From positions 240,001 through 260,000 of the forward strand of contig CAJNDS010000824.1 in NCBI GenBank assembly GCA_905221605.1: 20,000 bases of DNA, given 5' to 3'. Below the pieces are notes generated by a model. The model had not been told where the DNA came from. It ran no database searches and worked only from the letters and a program-made list of their open reading frames with translations. Made by a program: the position numbers and the translations under genes. Every line of letters starts with the position of its first letter. Position 1 is the first letter of the stretch. Shown here one piece after another: positions 1 through 16,499 of the stretch. This DNA is from Symbiodinium natans (taxonomy: Eukaryota > Sar > Dinophyceae > Suessiales > Symbiodiniaceae).

Positions 1-100
1 CTAAACCCTAAACCCTAAACCCTAAACCCTAAACCCTAAACCCTGAACCCTGAACCCTGAACCCTGAACCCTAAACCCTAAACCCTAAACCCTAAACCCT
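1..100 (+). repeat. CCCTAAA telomere-type array with CCCTGAA variants
   Basis: About 14 tandem 7-bp units, C-rich on the + strand, directly left of the candidate exon at 107. Confidence 0.97.
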
Positions 101-106
101 ATGCAG

Positions 107-142
107 CCTCTGATCGCCACGGCCGCCATCTCTTTGAAGGAA
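107..142 (+). CDS. CFAP58: candidate upstream CFAP58 exon
   Basis: An open frame follows ATGCAG directly after a CCCTAAA array and reads PLIATAAISLKE. The ISLKE part resembles the ISAKE stretch that lies about 15 residues before the next exon in animal CFAP58. The acceptor would be AG|C, unlike all other exons here, and the residues linking it to 346 are not found. The donor is uncertain: GA at 140 or 146, GC at 143. Confidence 0.33.
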
Positions 143-204
143 GCCGACCCCAAGTCCTCAGCTGACTAACCCCATAAACCCTACAAACCTTAAGGCCCTA
201 AACC

Positions 205-316
205 CTGCAAAACCCTAAACCCTAAACCCTAAACCCTAAACCCTAAACCCTAAACCCTAAACCCTAAACCCTAAACCCTAAACCCTAAACCCTAAACCCT
301 AAACCCTAAACCCGGA
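205..316 (+). repeat. CCCTAAA array
   Basis: About 15 tandem CCCTAAA units ending about 30 nt before the exon at 346. Confidence 0.97.
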
Positions 317-323
317 ACCCTAA

Positions 324-340
324 CACCGGCTTAGCTGGTG
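324..340 (+). other. short hairpin with GCTTAGCTGG core
   Basis: CACCGG and CTGGTG can pair (one G-U) around CTTAG just before the acceptor at 345. The same 10-mer GCTTAGCTGG sits in another hairpin at 3716-3732. Confidence 0.4.
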
Positions 341-345
341 GACAG

Positions 346-7719
<7,374 letters not shown>

Positions 7720-7823
7720 CAAGAAGGGACGCTGCTGTCGTAGCAAGGAAAGCGCCGCAGACTTGCTGGTACCAGCGCACTTGTTTTCAAAACCGGCCTT
7801 CTAGAGTAGTTCTTCTCAGCAGC

Positions 7824-7829
7824 AATAAA
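7824..7829 (+). promoter_or_regulatory. possible AATAAA polyadenylation signal of CFAP58
   Basis: AATAAA lies 105 nt after the stop codon. Dinoflagellates often lack this signal, so it may be chance. Confidence 0.2.
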
Positions 7830-7949
7830 AGCAGGAGCGCCGGGTCCTTTTCTTGGCCTTGGCAGCGGCCATTGTCCTTGTCCGCCAACATTCGTTGGCC
7901 CCGAAGAAGCCCTAAACCCGAAACTCTACGCGACTGTTCAGTGGTTCCC

Positions 7950-8027
7950 CCCTTATGCTAACAGTCCTTAGTAGGGATCATCTTCGGGGGTACCGGAATC
8001 CCTATTAAAGACTGTTAGTACAAAGGG
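7950..8027 (+). mobile_element. 78-bp inverted-repeat element, MITE-like
   Basis: TAACAGTCCTTAGTAGGGAT at 7959-7978 pairs with 7998-8017 at 18 of 20 positions, with a 19-nt loop. The 19-mer at 7960-7978 recurs exactly at 11725-11743, so this is a dispersed family. Confidence 0.6.
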
Positions 8028-8131
8028 AAGCATCCTAAACTATTCGCTTTCTACGTGTTCAAAAATACTGCTCACGCCAGGAGTCTCAGCGGGGCGACGG
8101 CCGAGTGATCCACCCACGACCAGTTCCCCAG

Positions 8132-8153
8132 GCCGAGCCGAAGCGGTTTCAAG
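8132..8153 (+). CDS. candidate small exon
   Basis: AG|G start after a pyrimidine-rich stretch (TTCCCCAG|GCC), open as AEPKRFQ, and followed by a G-rich array. The donor would be GT, unlike the rest of the window. Weak. Confidence 0.18.
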
Positions 8154-8157
8154 GTTT

Positions 8158-8260
8158 CAGGGTGTAGGGTTTAGGGTTTGGGGTTTAGAGTTTAGGGTTT
8201 AGAGTTTAGGGTTTGGGGTTTAGAGTTTAGGGTTTAGGGCTTAGGGCTTAGGGTTTAGGG
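8158..8260 (+). repeat. TTTAGGG/TTTAGAG array
   Basis: About 14 G-rich units with TTTAGAG alternating. Confidence 0.95.
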
Positions 8261-8407
8261 CGTTGGTGGATGGGAGCCGAGGAGCCCTGTGGCTTTCACC
8301 GTCTTGAGTGCGAGCGCAGTAGGTCCGGAGCAGTGGCCGTAGTCGCCGGACCACGTCCTTGAACCGCTGAACCTGTTCTTATCCCAATATGTTGTCCATT
8401 ACAAGCA

Positions 8408-8520
8408 AAATTATAAATAAATAACAATAAATAAAAAACACATAAATAAATACATAAATAAATAAACAAATACATAAATACATAAATAAATAAAAAAAAT
8501 ATATATATATATATATATAT
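8408..8520 (+). repeat. AAATA/TAAA microsatellite ending in (TA)n
   Basis: A-rich 4-bp repeats followed by about ten TA units; strongly unlike its GC-rich surroundings. Confidence 0.93.
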
Positions 8521-8659
8521 TGTATGGTGCATTTTTTCTAGTACATGTGCTGGGCTGGGGCGACTGAGCTCGTCAGAGGGAGACGTGCTGGCCAGGTCCG
8601 CTACATGGGTGGCTTGTTCAGCCTGTCCCACTGACAGGCAGAGGGATGCTCTGAGGGTT

Positions 8660-8731
8660 TGGGAGGTTTAGGGTTTAGGGTTTAGGGTTGAGGGTTTAGG
8701 GTTTAGGGTTTAGGGTTTAGGGTTTAGGGAG
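8660..8731 (+). repeat. TTTAGGG array
   Basis: About ten G-rich units. Confidence 0.96.
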
Positions 8732-8829
8732 GTTCCATGCTGGGTGAGTGGGTTTGCCTGGGCGACCTTTGCGGACATGACTTACGATGAAAGAGGCATG
8801 TTCTGACCTTCAGGGGCCGCTCTGTGAGT

Positions 8830-8864
<35 letters not shown>
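8830..8864 (+). repeat. (AG)n microsatellite
   Basis: About 15 AG units preceded by GAGT units. Confidence 0.95.
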
Positions 8865-8866
<2 letters not shown>

Positions 8867-9143
8867 CCATGCTTCTTGGAGCCAGGGTACAGAGCTGACC
8901 TGCAGCGAGCGTCTCACCGGAACCCAAGGAACCCAAGGATGGTGCCGACGGTGGGCCGCACAGAGCGCACCAACTCCGCTGCAGATCTAGCTTTCTCAGA
9001 CTAAGATTTGGAAGCCCCGCCTCGGATCAGCCACCATGGCATGAATGTGTCTCACCAGCATGCGGAGAAGCGGCAGTCAGAGCTACAAGGCATCGAAGTA
9101 CTTATGCTCAGGGTTCTATCATCTTCGAGATTCATGGCAGATT

Positions 9144-9188
9144 GGGTTTAGGGTTTAGGGTTTAGGGTTTAGGCTTTAGGGTTTAGGG
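9144..9188 (+). repeat. TTTAGGG array
   Basis: Six units, one changed to TTTAGGC. Confidence 0.95.
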
Positions 9189-9386
9189 TGAGCAGTGCAT
9201 TGGGGGCCGTATGCTGCCAAAATGCATCAACATGAAGCTGCGAAGAGCCGCCAGGAGTCCTTCTCCGACCGTGGTTTCACCTGCGCATCCAAGGAGGCAA
9301 GCTGCACTTGCCAGGCGCAAGCGCACAGCCTCATGGCCTGGGCCCATGTGCACACAGAAAGCCATGTCGAATCCGAGCCTTAACTG

Positions 9387-9515
9387 AACCCTAACCCTAA
9401 ACCCTAAACCCTAAACCCTAAACCCTAAACCCTAAACCCTAAACCCTAAACCCTAAACCCTAAACCCTAAACCCTAAACCCTAAACCCTAAACCCCAAAC
9501 CCCTAAACCCCTAAG
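9387..9515 (+). repeat. CCCTAAA array
   Basis: About 17 units. Confidence 0.97.
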
Positions 9516-9699
9516 CCACAAAATCCCCCCAAGAAGCCCCTAGTGCCCCTGGTGCCCCAGCGGGCAGTCTTACCTAAGGGACCCTAGAGATGCACACAAA
9601 TGGGAGTCGAATGACCCGACTTGGTGGCCCAACTTGCGAAGGTCTCACCCCCGGGCGCCGGGAGAAAAAAACGGGCGGAGGGGACCGAGCCGACGAAAG

Positions 9700-9755
9700 C
9701 CCTAAACCCTAAACCCTAACCCCTAACCCCTAAACCCTAAGCCCTAAACCCTAAA
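9700..9755 (+). repeat. CCCTAAA/CCCCTAA array
   Basis: Seven units, partly 8 bp long. Confidence 0.9.
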
Positions 9756-9908
9756 TCAGGGTTTGGGGTGCAGGGTCCCGCGTGAATCTGAAGGTTCATG
9801 GGTAGGTATACATGGGGGCCTTTTAGGAAAAACTTTTTGCAGGTCATGACTCTGCCTGCCCTACCACAGCTCAAACCAAGGACCTTGGGGACTTTCTACT
9901 CTCGGTGC

Positions 9909-9927
9909 GGGGGGGGGGGGGGGGGGG
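9909..9927 (+). repeat. G19 homopolymer
   Basis: Uninterrupted run of about 19 G. Confidence 0.9.
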
Positions 9928-10079
9928 TGTAACCCTTATACTTGAGTGGGTTTTCGCAGACTCAGGGGTTTGGTGGGGTTTCAGGTAAAATCCTAGGGCA
10001 CTCATGAGAGCCCTGAGAATTGAAGGTCCGAGGTTCAAACTTCCCCAAAACAAGAATGGCGTTCCTAGATGCTCCCTAA

Positions 10080-10103
10080 AACCTAAACCCTAAACCCTAA
10101 ATG
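10080..10103 (+). repeat. short CCCTAAA block
   Basis: Three units. Confidence 0.8.
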
Positions 10104-10734
10104 CCCAACAAGGCCCCCCGATAAAAACTGACTGACTATCTGCGGGCCTAAATGAGGAGGACTTCCTTCGGCTTGCTTCCATCTACAAATAAGGAGGTCC
10201 GACAATAGGGGATCCCCTTTTTGGGCTTCCTGCAGTAAAGATGATTATAGTATTTGGGGTATATATGCAGGTCCCTTGTTTTGGGAATGTCCTCAGCCCT
10301 GTGGCCCAATCGGGGTTGGGTTTTGGGCTTCGGGTTTAGGATGGCTGTCATCCCTTCAGTGGAAGGGAAGTGCTTTCGGGTTTGCTGTGCTCAGTTTTAC
10401 AAGTTACAGGTTGTCTGCTCACTTCTGCTGCCGTTTGGCTGGCTTGGACAAGGTGGACTCAGTACAGGAGGCCTCTAGCAACATGCGCGACCCCCGAAGC
10501 CACGCCGCTGTATGGAATTTTTCGGATGTCACGCAGACATGTCGGTGTGCCACATCTCTCCTAGGGATTAAGCTGTGTGTCACTGTATGCATGTGCAGCC
10601 TTTCCTGTGGTAGCACAAGCCAGTGCCAACAGAATGGCTCCGGTGCCCGTCATCACGTTGCCCAAAGCCGCAGAGGTCGGAATGTGCACCTGAAGTCCTC
10701 ATCACGAAGCAACGGTCAACAAGTTGTCTAAGTC

Positions 10735-10837
10735 CCCAAACCCTCAACCCTCAACCCTCTACCCTCAACCCTCAACCCTCAACCCTAAACCCTAAACCCT
10801 ACAACCTAAACCCTACACCCTAAACCCCAAACCCCAA
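10735..10837 (+). repeat. CCCTCAA/CCCTAAA array
   Basis: About 13 units, 44 nt before a candidate exon at 10881. Confidence 0.94.
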
Positions 10838-10880
10838 GCAGGAGAGTCCAGGTCCAATTGTCCCTCGCCCCTCCCTCCAG

Positions 10881-10923
10881 GCCGAGCACTTCGTGATCCA
10901 CTCGGACGTCGGGACGCCATCCG
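10881..10923 (+). CDS. candidate small exon
   Basis: A C-rich array and a pyrimidine tract lead to CCTCCAG|GCC. The frame reads AEHFVIHSDVGTPS, with possible GC or GA donors near 10923 or 10914. It fits the splice pattern of CFAP58 exons, but the sequence is not recognised and no partner exon is assigned. Confidence 0.3.
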
Positions 10924-10957
10924 CCTCCGTGCCGGGCCTCCAAAGGCCCGGAAACCC

Positions 10958-11071
10958 ACTGTTGATAAGTAGGGAATGCGGGGCTGAGGTGCCCTATATA
11001 ATCCGTTAAAGGGTATATATATATATATATATATGAAGCTCTAATTCCCTGATTCCCTGCGAACCAACAGT
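10958..11071 (+). mobile_element. inverted-repeat element with internal (TA)n
   Basis: ACTGTTG at 10958 and CAACAGT at 11065-11071 are inverted, as are AGGGAAT at 10971 and ATTCCCT at 11052. A (TA) tract of about 24 nt lies at 11011-11034. The ends resemble the family at 7950-8027 (AACAGT plus TAGGGAT). Confidence 0.4.
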
Positions 11072-11404
11072 AAGGAAGCCCACGCCAATTCCAAGTTTCA
11101 GGGGAACTTTTCCTCTGTCGACCTTACACCCCTACACTCTAAGGTATGAGGGGTAGGGATGATCAAAGAGGGGTTTGTGGGAGCACCCGCAAACCCCCAA
11201 TGAGGGTGGAGGGCTTTAGTTTTTCGGGTTTGCAAGGCTCATGGCTATGTGTTGCAAGATCCCTCCTCCTCCCCCCAGCTCCTGCCAACAGTCTTCTGCA
11301 AGCAAGGGCTCAGCCAGCCCTCTGCATGCCCAAAACGTAGGGATCACACGCAGCGGTCATGGGGTTCCAGTTGGGATAGCTGGGGTCAGCAATAGCAGCA
11401 AGAG

Positions 11405-11580
11405 CTGATAGAGCCACCTAAAGGCCCTAAAGCCCCAAAGCTCCGAACCCCCCCCCCCCCCCAAAAAAAAAAAGCAAACAAATAAGAAAACCCAAACCCG
11501 AAACCCTTCAAGCCCCAACTTGTTTAGGGCCTTTGGGGCTTGAGGCTTCAAAGGGTTGTGGGTTTTGGGGTTTCGGGCCA
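11405..11580 (+). repeat. imperfect palindrome of C-rich and G-rich telomere-like blocks with C15-A11 run
   Basis: CCCTAAAGCCCCAAAG-type sequence on the left is mirrored by TTTAGGGCCTTTGGGG-type sequence from 11523. Between them are C15 (11448-11462), A11 (11463-11473) and CCCGAAACCC units. Confidence 0.55.
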
Positions 11581-11724
11581 AGCTCGCATGTCTCTCTGCG
11601 CTTGCCAGGCAGTGTCGTCGGGACAACCTGAGCCGAAGGACAGAACGTGCCCAGGTCTAGACATCACCGACCCTCACCCTGCTCACCCCACAACCCCTAC
11701 ACCTTGGATGTTCCCACTTCTACG

Positions 11725-11743
11725 AACAGTCCTTAGTAGGGAT
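11725..11743 (+). repeat. second copy of the 19-mer from the 7950-8027 element
   Basis: Exact copy of AACAGTCCTTAGTAGGGAT; the following GCCTATTAGAATCTCC may be a decayed partner arm. Confidence 0.6.
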
Positions 11744-11835
11744 GATAGTACGTACTGCCTATTAGAATCTCCGTAAACTCCTAGACCCTTGCCAAAACGC
11801 TCTCGGGATTTGTCGGGCTTATTTTTTTGGTTTGC

Positions 11836-12041
11836 CCTAAACCCTAAACCCTAAACCCTAAACCCTAAACCCTAAACCCTAAACCCTAAACCCTAAACCC
11901 TAAACCCTAAACCCTAAACCCTAAACCCTAAACCCTAAACCCTAAACCCTAAACCCTAAACCCTAAACCCTAAACCCTAAACCCCAAACCCCAAACCCCA
12001 ATCCCCAAACCCCAAACCCTAAACCCTAAACCCTAAACCCT
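11836..12041 (+). repeat. long CCCTAAA array
   Basis: About 28 units, partly CCCCAAA. Confidence 0.98.
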
Positions 12042-12117
12042 GGTGGTTTTTCGGGCCTCGTGGCATCTTCGGGTCGAAGCTTGGACAGCGGGGCTCTTGC
12101 GTCGGCCGCGGACGAAG

Positions 12118-12142
12118 GAAGCCGTCGCCGACCTCTCGGGGG
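12118..12142 (+). CDS. candidate small exon
   Basis: In the 120-nt gap between two C-rich arrays, ACGAAG|GAA starts a frame EAVADLSG with a GC pair near 12142. It fits the AG|G rule only; weak. Confidence 0.18.
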
Positions 12143-12161
12143 CAGGGCGCTCAGGGAACCC

Positions 12162-12472
12162 CAAACCCTAAACCCTAAACCCTAAACCCTAAACCCTAAA
12201 CCCTAAACCCTAAACCCTAAACCCTAAACCCTAAACCCTGAACCCTGAACCCTGAACCCTGAACCCTGAACCCTAAACCCTAAACCCTAAACCCTAAAAC
12301 CCTAACCCTAAAACCCTAAACCCCAAACCCTAAAATCCTAAACCCTAAGACCCTAAAACCCTAAAACCCCAAAACCCCAAACCCTAAACCCTAAAACCCT
12401 AAAACCCTAAAACCCTAAACCCTAAAACCCTAAACCCTAAAACCCTAAACCCTAAAACCCTAAACCCTAAAT
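12162..12472 (+). repeat. CCCTAAA/CCCTGAA/CCCTAAAA array
   Basis: More than 40 units; canonical on the left, 8-bp CCCTAAAA and CCCCAAAA forms on the right. Confidence 0.98.
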
Positions 12473-13074
12473 AGGTGCAGCTAGGGGTCGGCCCTTGGGG
12501 GACAGTTTGCATTTTCCCCTTTTGGGGTATTTGAGAGGGTTTTGGGACATTTGTATTTTCTTTTCTGGGGAAGAAGAGAATCATATTTAGGAACTTTTTT
12601 TTAAGAGGATCATAGTTAGGATATATTTTTCACATCCCAGCTAGGCACAACTTGTCAGGCTCCGGTTCGACAGTATGCCATATGTGGATAGGATGTACAA
12701 CCTTGAGCCCTAAACCGACCCGAAACCCTAAACGGAAATGTTCGTCGTTTTCTGCCGTGCAGGCATCACATCCTCACATTCGGAGGAGCCCAATACCTTC
12801 CTTCATGCGGACCACCCTGATAGAGTCGAAGACCACATCCTTATTTGCGATGTGTTGACAAGTTCTCTCAGACGAGCTTGTCGGGATTAGCAGACCGACC
12901 GTCTGACTGCCGTTGCAATGCCAGCAAGTTTGAACATCTGGATCCGGTGAGCTAGGATTTGCAGCAATTTGTTTGGGCAGTGTGCTTTTTGAAGGAAGAT
13001 GGTCATGTTGAGCTTGGGGCCACCTGACGCAGGATGCTTCAATGCTCTTCTGGAAAATGACAGCCGTTTGTCAC
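12473..13074. other. non-repetitive stretch, no gene seen
   Basis: About 600 bp of unique sequence with lower GC on the left. The open frame at 12652-12858 has no recognisable domain. Confidence 0.45.
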
Positions 13075-13186
13075 CCTAAACCCTAAACCCTAAACCCTAA
13101 ACCCTAAACCCTAAACCCTAAACCCTAAACCCTAAACCCTAAACCCTAAGCCCTAAACCCTAAACCCTAAACCCTAAAGCCCTAAA
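13075..13186 (+). repeat. CCCTAAA array
   Basis: About 16 units, ending next to a possible AG|G acceptor at 13190. Confidence 0.97.
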
Positions 13187-13190
13187 CAAG

Positions 13191-13523
13191 GCTTACTGGC
13201 AGTGTGAGAGGTGGGGGCCGATTCTTGAGCTTGATTGCGGCCCAAAGGTGCTTCAAACCCAACCCAAAAAGGTTTCATACAAGGACCGCCAGACCAAAGC
13301 TTGGGGACCTCAAACCGATCTTCCGTGCAAAGGCCACAGCGGCAACAAAGTCCGGTGGCCTAGCAGACGTCGTCCAGGGTTCACTGTCCACCATGAAATC
13401 CCTCCCCCAATAGTGGAGGAGGTAGAGGTGGGCTTACAACAGAGCTGGGTGCCGGCGATCCGGTTTTTCCCTGTAACTGCGGTGGCATACGCTCAGGGGT
13501 TTTCAGGGCCTAGAAGAGTTTAG
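13191..13523 (+). CDS. unassigned open stretch after a CCCTAAA array
   Basis: ACAAG|GCT immediately follows the C-rich array, and the frame stays open for about 110 codons (AYWQCERWGPILELDCGPK at the start) to a stop at 13521-13523. I do not recognise the product. A second frame is open over part of the same DNA, so openness alone is weak evidence. It may be a larger exon, a relic, or chance. Confidence 0.28.
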   Translation, partial: AYWQCERWGPILELDCGPKVLQTQPKKVSYKDRQTKAWGPQTDLPCKGHSGNKVRWPSRRRPGFTVHHEIPPPIVEEVEVGLQQSWVPAIRFFPVTAVAYAQGFSGPRRV

Positions 13524-13941
13524 GGCGGGGGTTTTGGTTGGGAGAGACATCTGTGAGAACAGGAATCCTGCAAGGACATCTGAGCTTCTTTGCCCCTGCC
13601 CCTGGTCACCCCAAAACCTGGATGCTCCAGCTGACATGAGTCCACCCGAACCAAGTCCCTAAACCCTACACCCCCAACCCTACTCCCACAGCCTCTACCG
13701 CCACCACCTGCTGCCATGAGGCTCGGACGTTCCGGAGTCTCAGCCCAAGGGGGCCCTTGCAGAGAAAGTAGGGTGTTTGATGAAGCCAACTGCTCCAGTC
13801 CTCTTCCCTGTGCTAAGTGCAAGGTTCACTTCTCTAAGCCGCATCCAAGAGAACTTGGTACCTAGACTCAGGGTCCAAGGCTGTGAGGGCTGCATGAACT
13901 CTGGGTTGCTTAGCAAGTGGGCGTATGCCCGGCAAACCTTC

Positions 13942-14047
13942 TTATATATATATATATATGTGTATATATATATATATATGCATATTAGAAACCTTGTGTA
14001 TAGGTGTATACATATATATACATATATATATATACATATATCATATA
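13942..14047 (+). repeat. (TA)n/(ATACAT)n AT-rich microsatellite
   Basis: Two TA blocks with GTGTA and CATATA interruptions that can fold on themselves; surrounded by GC-rich DNA. Confidence 0.92.
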
Positions 14048-14174
14048 TCTGGCTGCAGAAGGGAAACCGCCCTCTCTGCACTGCAAGGCTGGAGTCCGCT
14101 GCTTCAGCTGCTGAGCATGGCGCTCAGCAAGGTTGAGCCGCAGGGGCCCGAAACCCCAAAACACCCTCAACTGC

Positions 14175-14368
14175 CTCCTAAACCCCAAAACACCCTAAAC
14201 CCTAAACCCCTAACCCTAAACCCTAAACCCTAAACCCTAAACCCTAAACCCTAAACCCTAAACCCTAAACCCTAAACCCTAAACCCTAAACCCTAAACCC
14301 TAAGCCCTAAGCCCTAAACCCTAAACCCTAAACCCTAAACCCTAAACCCTAAACCCTAACCCCAACCC
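14175..14368 (+). repeat. long CCCTAAA array with CCCTAAG units
   Basis: About 26 units, followed by a candidate exon. Confidence 0.98.
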
Positions 14369-14415
14369 CACAGCTGCAAGAACGCCCCCTCTTCCCCTTG
14401 CGCAACTCCCCCCAG

Positions 14416-14463
14416 GGTGGTGCCAACGTAGCGTTTGCCCCGCTAAGGCCCGACTCCGCCAGG
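14416..14463 (+). CDS. candidate exon of the second gene (16 codons)
   Basis: AG|G start after the pyrimidine-rich CTCCCCCCAG, GC donor at 14464. The frame reads GGANVAFAPLRPDSAR. A C-rich array lies left and a G-rich array right (from 14505), exactly as around CFAP58 exons. Product unknown. Confidence 0.42.
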
Positions 14464-14504
14464 GCCGGGCCCTCAACATGGGGTTGCATCCTGTAAAAGG
14501 GTTT

Positions 14505-14555
14505 TGGGGGGTTTAGGGTTTAGTGTTTAGGGTTTAGGGTTTAGGGTTTAGGGTG
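14505..14555 (+). repeat. TTTAGGG array
   Basis: Six or seven units starting about 41 nt after the donor of the candidate exon at 14416. Confidence 0.94.
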
Positions 14556-14768
14556 TTGTGAACTAATTCCCAGTATCACTGCTATTTTCTTATTCTTATC
14601 CTTGTTCCTTACAAAAAAAAGTCTTCTTCTGATATGTTTTGTGGTTACCGTTCTAAGGGGAGGGTGGCGGATGAGGCTGGCAAGAGAGGGAGACCCTAAG
14701 CCCCACAAGCGCTGCAAGCCGTGTTGCGCCTTTCAACGGGTTTATGATGCTAAGCCTGCCCCTAAACA

Positions 14769-14970
14769 ACCCTAAACCCTAAACCCTAAACCCTAAACCC
14801 TAAACCCTAAACCCTAAACCCTAAACACCCTAAACACCCTAAACACCCTAAACACCCTAAACACCCTAAACACCCTAAACACCCTAAACCCTAAACCCCC
14901 TAAACCCTAAACCCTAAACCCCCTAAACCCCCTAAACCCCCTAAACCCCCTAAACCCCCAAAACCCTCAA
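14769..14970 (+). repeat. CCCTAAA array, then 9-bp ACCCTAAAC and CCCCCTAAA units
   Basis: Seven canonical units, about seven 9-bp ACCCTAAAC units (14816-14885), then mixed 8- to 9-bp C-rich forms. Confidence 0.96.
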
Positions 14971-15263
14971 CTGCATAAGGGAAAGGAGCGCAGGGCTGCG
15001 AGTTGCGTTTCTGAGAAAGCACCTGGGTCACTGCTACGCAACCTTTGTTGCAGGGTTCGGATGCTGTTGAATCATCTTAAGTCTTTGCTGCTTTGTATTC
15101 TTTCTTGCTCTGTCGAAGTGCACGCTTAAAAACATTTCCCGTCGTCAAGTTCGGAGGAGGGTTCCCTTAGACCCTGATGGGCTTAGGTTTGGGGGTTTGG
15201 GCTTTGAGGTTTGGGGCTTTGAGCTCCTGTGCAACTCGTAGCCCCTCCTGAAAAACAAAAGAG

Positions 15264-15329
15264 GAGCTGCGCGCCGAGGCGTCTCCCACCTCCCAGCTGC
15301 GGCGCGAGAACGACGTGCTGCGTATGCAG
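15264..15329 (+). CDS. second gene, coiled-coil exon (22 codons)
   Basis: AG|G start (AAAGAG|GAG), GC donor at 15330, phase 0 at both ends. The frame reads ELRAEASPTSQL then RRENDVLRMQ, with leucines and charged residues spaced as in a coiled coil and GC-rich third positions. Product not recognised. Confidence 0.6.
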
Positions 15330-15360
15330 GCCTTGACTTCGTAGGCTTTCGGGCGTCTGC

Positions 15361-15530
15361 GGGATTACATATGGTACCCTATATCCCCTATGTACCGTTT
15401 AGGGGGTTATATATGGTACCGCATCTCCCCTTTATACCCTTGAAGGGAGTATAAAAGGTACCATGTATCCCTACATACCCCTCTCAGGGATTATATAAGG
15501 TACCATATATCCCCTATACACCCTTTAAGG
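15361..15530 (+). repeat. 42-bp satellite, four copies, palindromic GGTACC core
   Basis: GGTACC occurs at 15373, 15415, 15457 and 15499, each 42 bp apart. Each unit is near-palindromic around this core (TATAT-GGTACC-ATATA with CCC/GGG flanks). It lies in the intron between the exons at 15264 and 15659. Confidence 0.85.
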
Positions 15531-15564
15531 CACCCGTGGGCCGCTGGTGATGGTGAGGCACCGT

Positions 15565-15648
15565 TTAAACCCTAAACCCTAAACCCTAAACCCTAAACCC
15601 TAAGCCCTAAACCCTAAACCCTAAACCCTAAACCCTAAGCCCTAAACC
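15565..15648 (+). repeat. CCCTAAA array
   Basis: About 12 units ending 10 nt before the acceptor at 15658. Confidence 0.97.
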
Positions 15649-15658
15649 GACTGTCTAG

Positions 15659-15709
15659 GTGCAGGCGCTGCGGGAGGTCCAGGAACAGACAGCGGAGCTC
15701 CATTGGCAG
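15659..15709 (+). CDS. second gene, coiled-coil exon (17 codons)
   Basis: AG|G start (GTCTAG|GTG), GC donor at 15710, phase 0 at both ends. Encodes VQALREVQEQTAELHWQ, clear coiled-coil composition. The preceding intron carries a C-rich array at its acceptor end. Confidence 0.65.
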
Positions 15710-15878
15710 GCGCCGTTCCCTAAACCCCATAGGAAACGTTCTTGGGATTACCCCCTATCAGAATCCCATACTCTGTCTGGGCTTTCAGCGGTTGGGCTAC
15801 ATTTTTTGGGGTTCTAGCAGGCAAGCTGTCTCTGGAACCTAGAGCCCCCCCGATATCTTACGACCTTCTCACTTCCAG

Positions 15879-15896
15879 GTGCCCGCACTTCGCGTA
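15879..15896 (+). CDS. second gene, possible micro-exon (6 codons)
   Basis: AG|G start after CACTTCCAG, GC donor at 15897, frame VPALRV, phase 0 at both ends, so it would fit between its neighbours. Too short to judge from content. Confidence 0.28.
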
Positions 15897-15949
15897 GCCG
15901 CACGGCGCACGCTGTCCAGTATGTCGTGCATATTGATTTTGAGGATGAC

Positions 15950-15996
15950 GTTGATGATGGTGATGATGATGATGATGATGATGATGATGTTGATGA
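15950..15996 (+). repeat. (GAT)n trinucleotide repeat
   Basis: About 12 GAT units with GTT and GGT interruptions. It reads as poly-Asp, poly-Met or the reverse strand's poly-Ile/Ser depending on frame. Confidence 0.93.
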
Positions 15997-16294
15997 CCAT
16001 GACAGTGCCTGTGACGGTGAGCGAATCAGCACGTTTGGGCTCGACATACCGCCCCGTGCCATCGTCTTGTCGCGCTTTCGCTGCGCTGTTCCTGACCTGT
16101 CTCCCGCCTTGTCTTCTTTGCTGCTGTTTCTTCTGTGCCTGCATGAGAGCTTGCGGCTGATGATCACGGATTCAAAGCAGGTCTGCTCTGAGAAATCTCA
16201 CTCTCGACATTCCCTAGGCAGCGGTATTCCCATAAGACACACTCACGCAAAGCTTTCTCCAGCCTTAGCCCGCAAACTATGATGGCAAACCGAG

Positions 16295-16348
16295 GTCATC
16301 TCAGACATTGTGGCGGAGCGGAACCTCTTCGAGACGCGCTGGCGTGAG
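16295..16348 (+). CDS. second gene, exon (18 codons)
   Basis: AG|G start (ACCGAG|GTC), GC donor at 16349, phase 0 at both ends. Encodes VISDIVAERNLFETRWRE, helical and charged. Product not recognised. Confidence 0.6.
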
Positions 16349-16499
16349 GCTCGCTAACCTCCAAGGGCTATGGGGTCCGGGAGCACAGTGCGCAAAACCC
16401 TCAGAAACCCCCCAAAAAAACCCGAATGTCCTGAAAAAGCCCTCAACACCATCTTTGGAAAGCTCGCCTTTGACGCTTTAGGTAGACTTGGGGGGCGGC

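Larger units (their letters stand above)
7720..8131. other. 3' flank of CFAP58, no gene seen
   Basis: Holds the 3' untranslated region of CFAP58 and one inverted-repeat element. Open frames on both strands here are short and show no recognisable domain. Confidence 0.5.
8261..10734. other. gene-poor stretch with repeats
   Basis: Apart from the arrays listed separately I see no gene with recognisable sequence. A short frame from ATG at 8939 (MVPTVGRTERTNSAADLAFSD) and an open stretch at 9195-9380 are not supported by splice signals or similarity. Confidence 0.5.

Noticed and set aside
1-316. Real chromosome end (telomere) at the left edge
   Set aside because: CCCTAAA arrays of similar size occur about 40 times through the whole window in both orientations and lie between exons, so the left-edge array is interstitial.
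13300-13375. KSGGLADVV, resembling the N-terminal motif of starch/glycogen synthases
   Set aside because: No other part of such an enzyme is visible nearby, the flanking residues do not fit, and another frame is open over the same DNA.
13740-14136. Open frames on both strands through the TA-rich block near 13942-14047
   Set aside because: They read the TA microsatellite as Tyr/Ile repeats; the flanks show no recognisable protein.
15926-16282. Open frame with a poly-Asp stretch, and the poly-Met/poly-Ile frames in the same place
   Set aside because: These come from a GAT microsatellite; the region lies between predicted exons of the second gene and has no domain outside the repeat.
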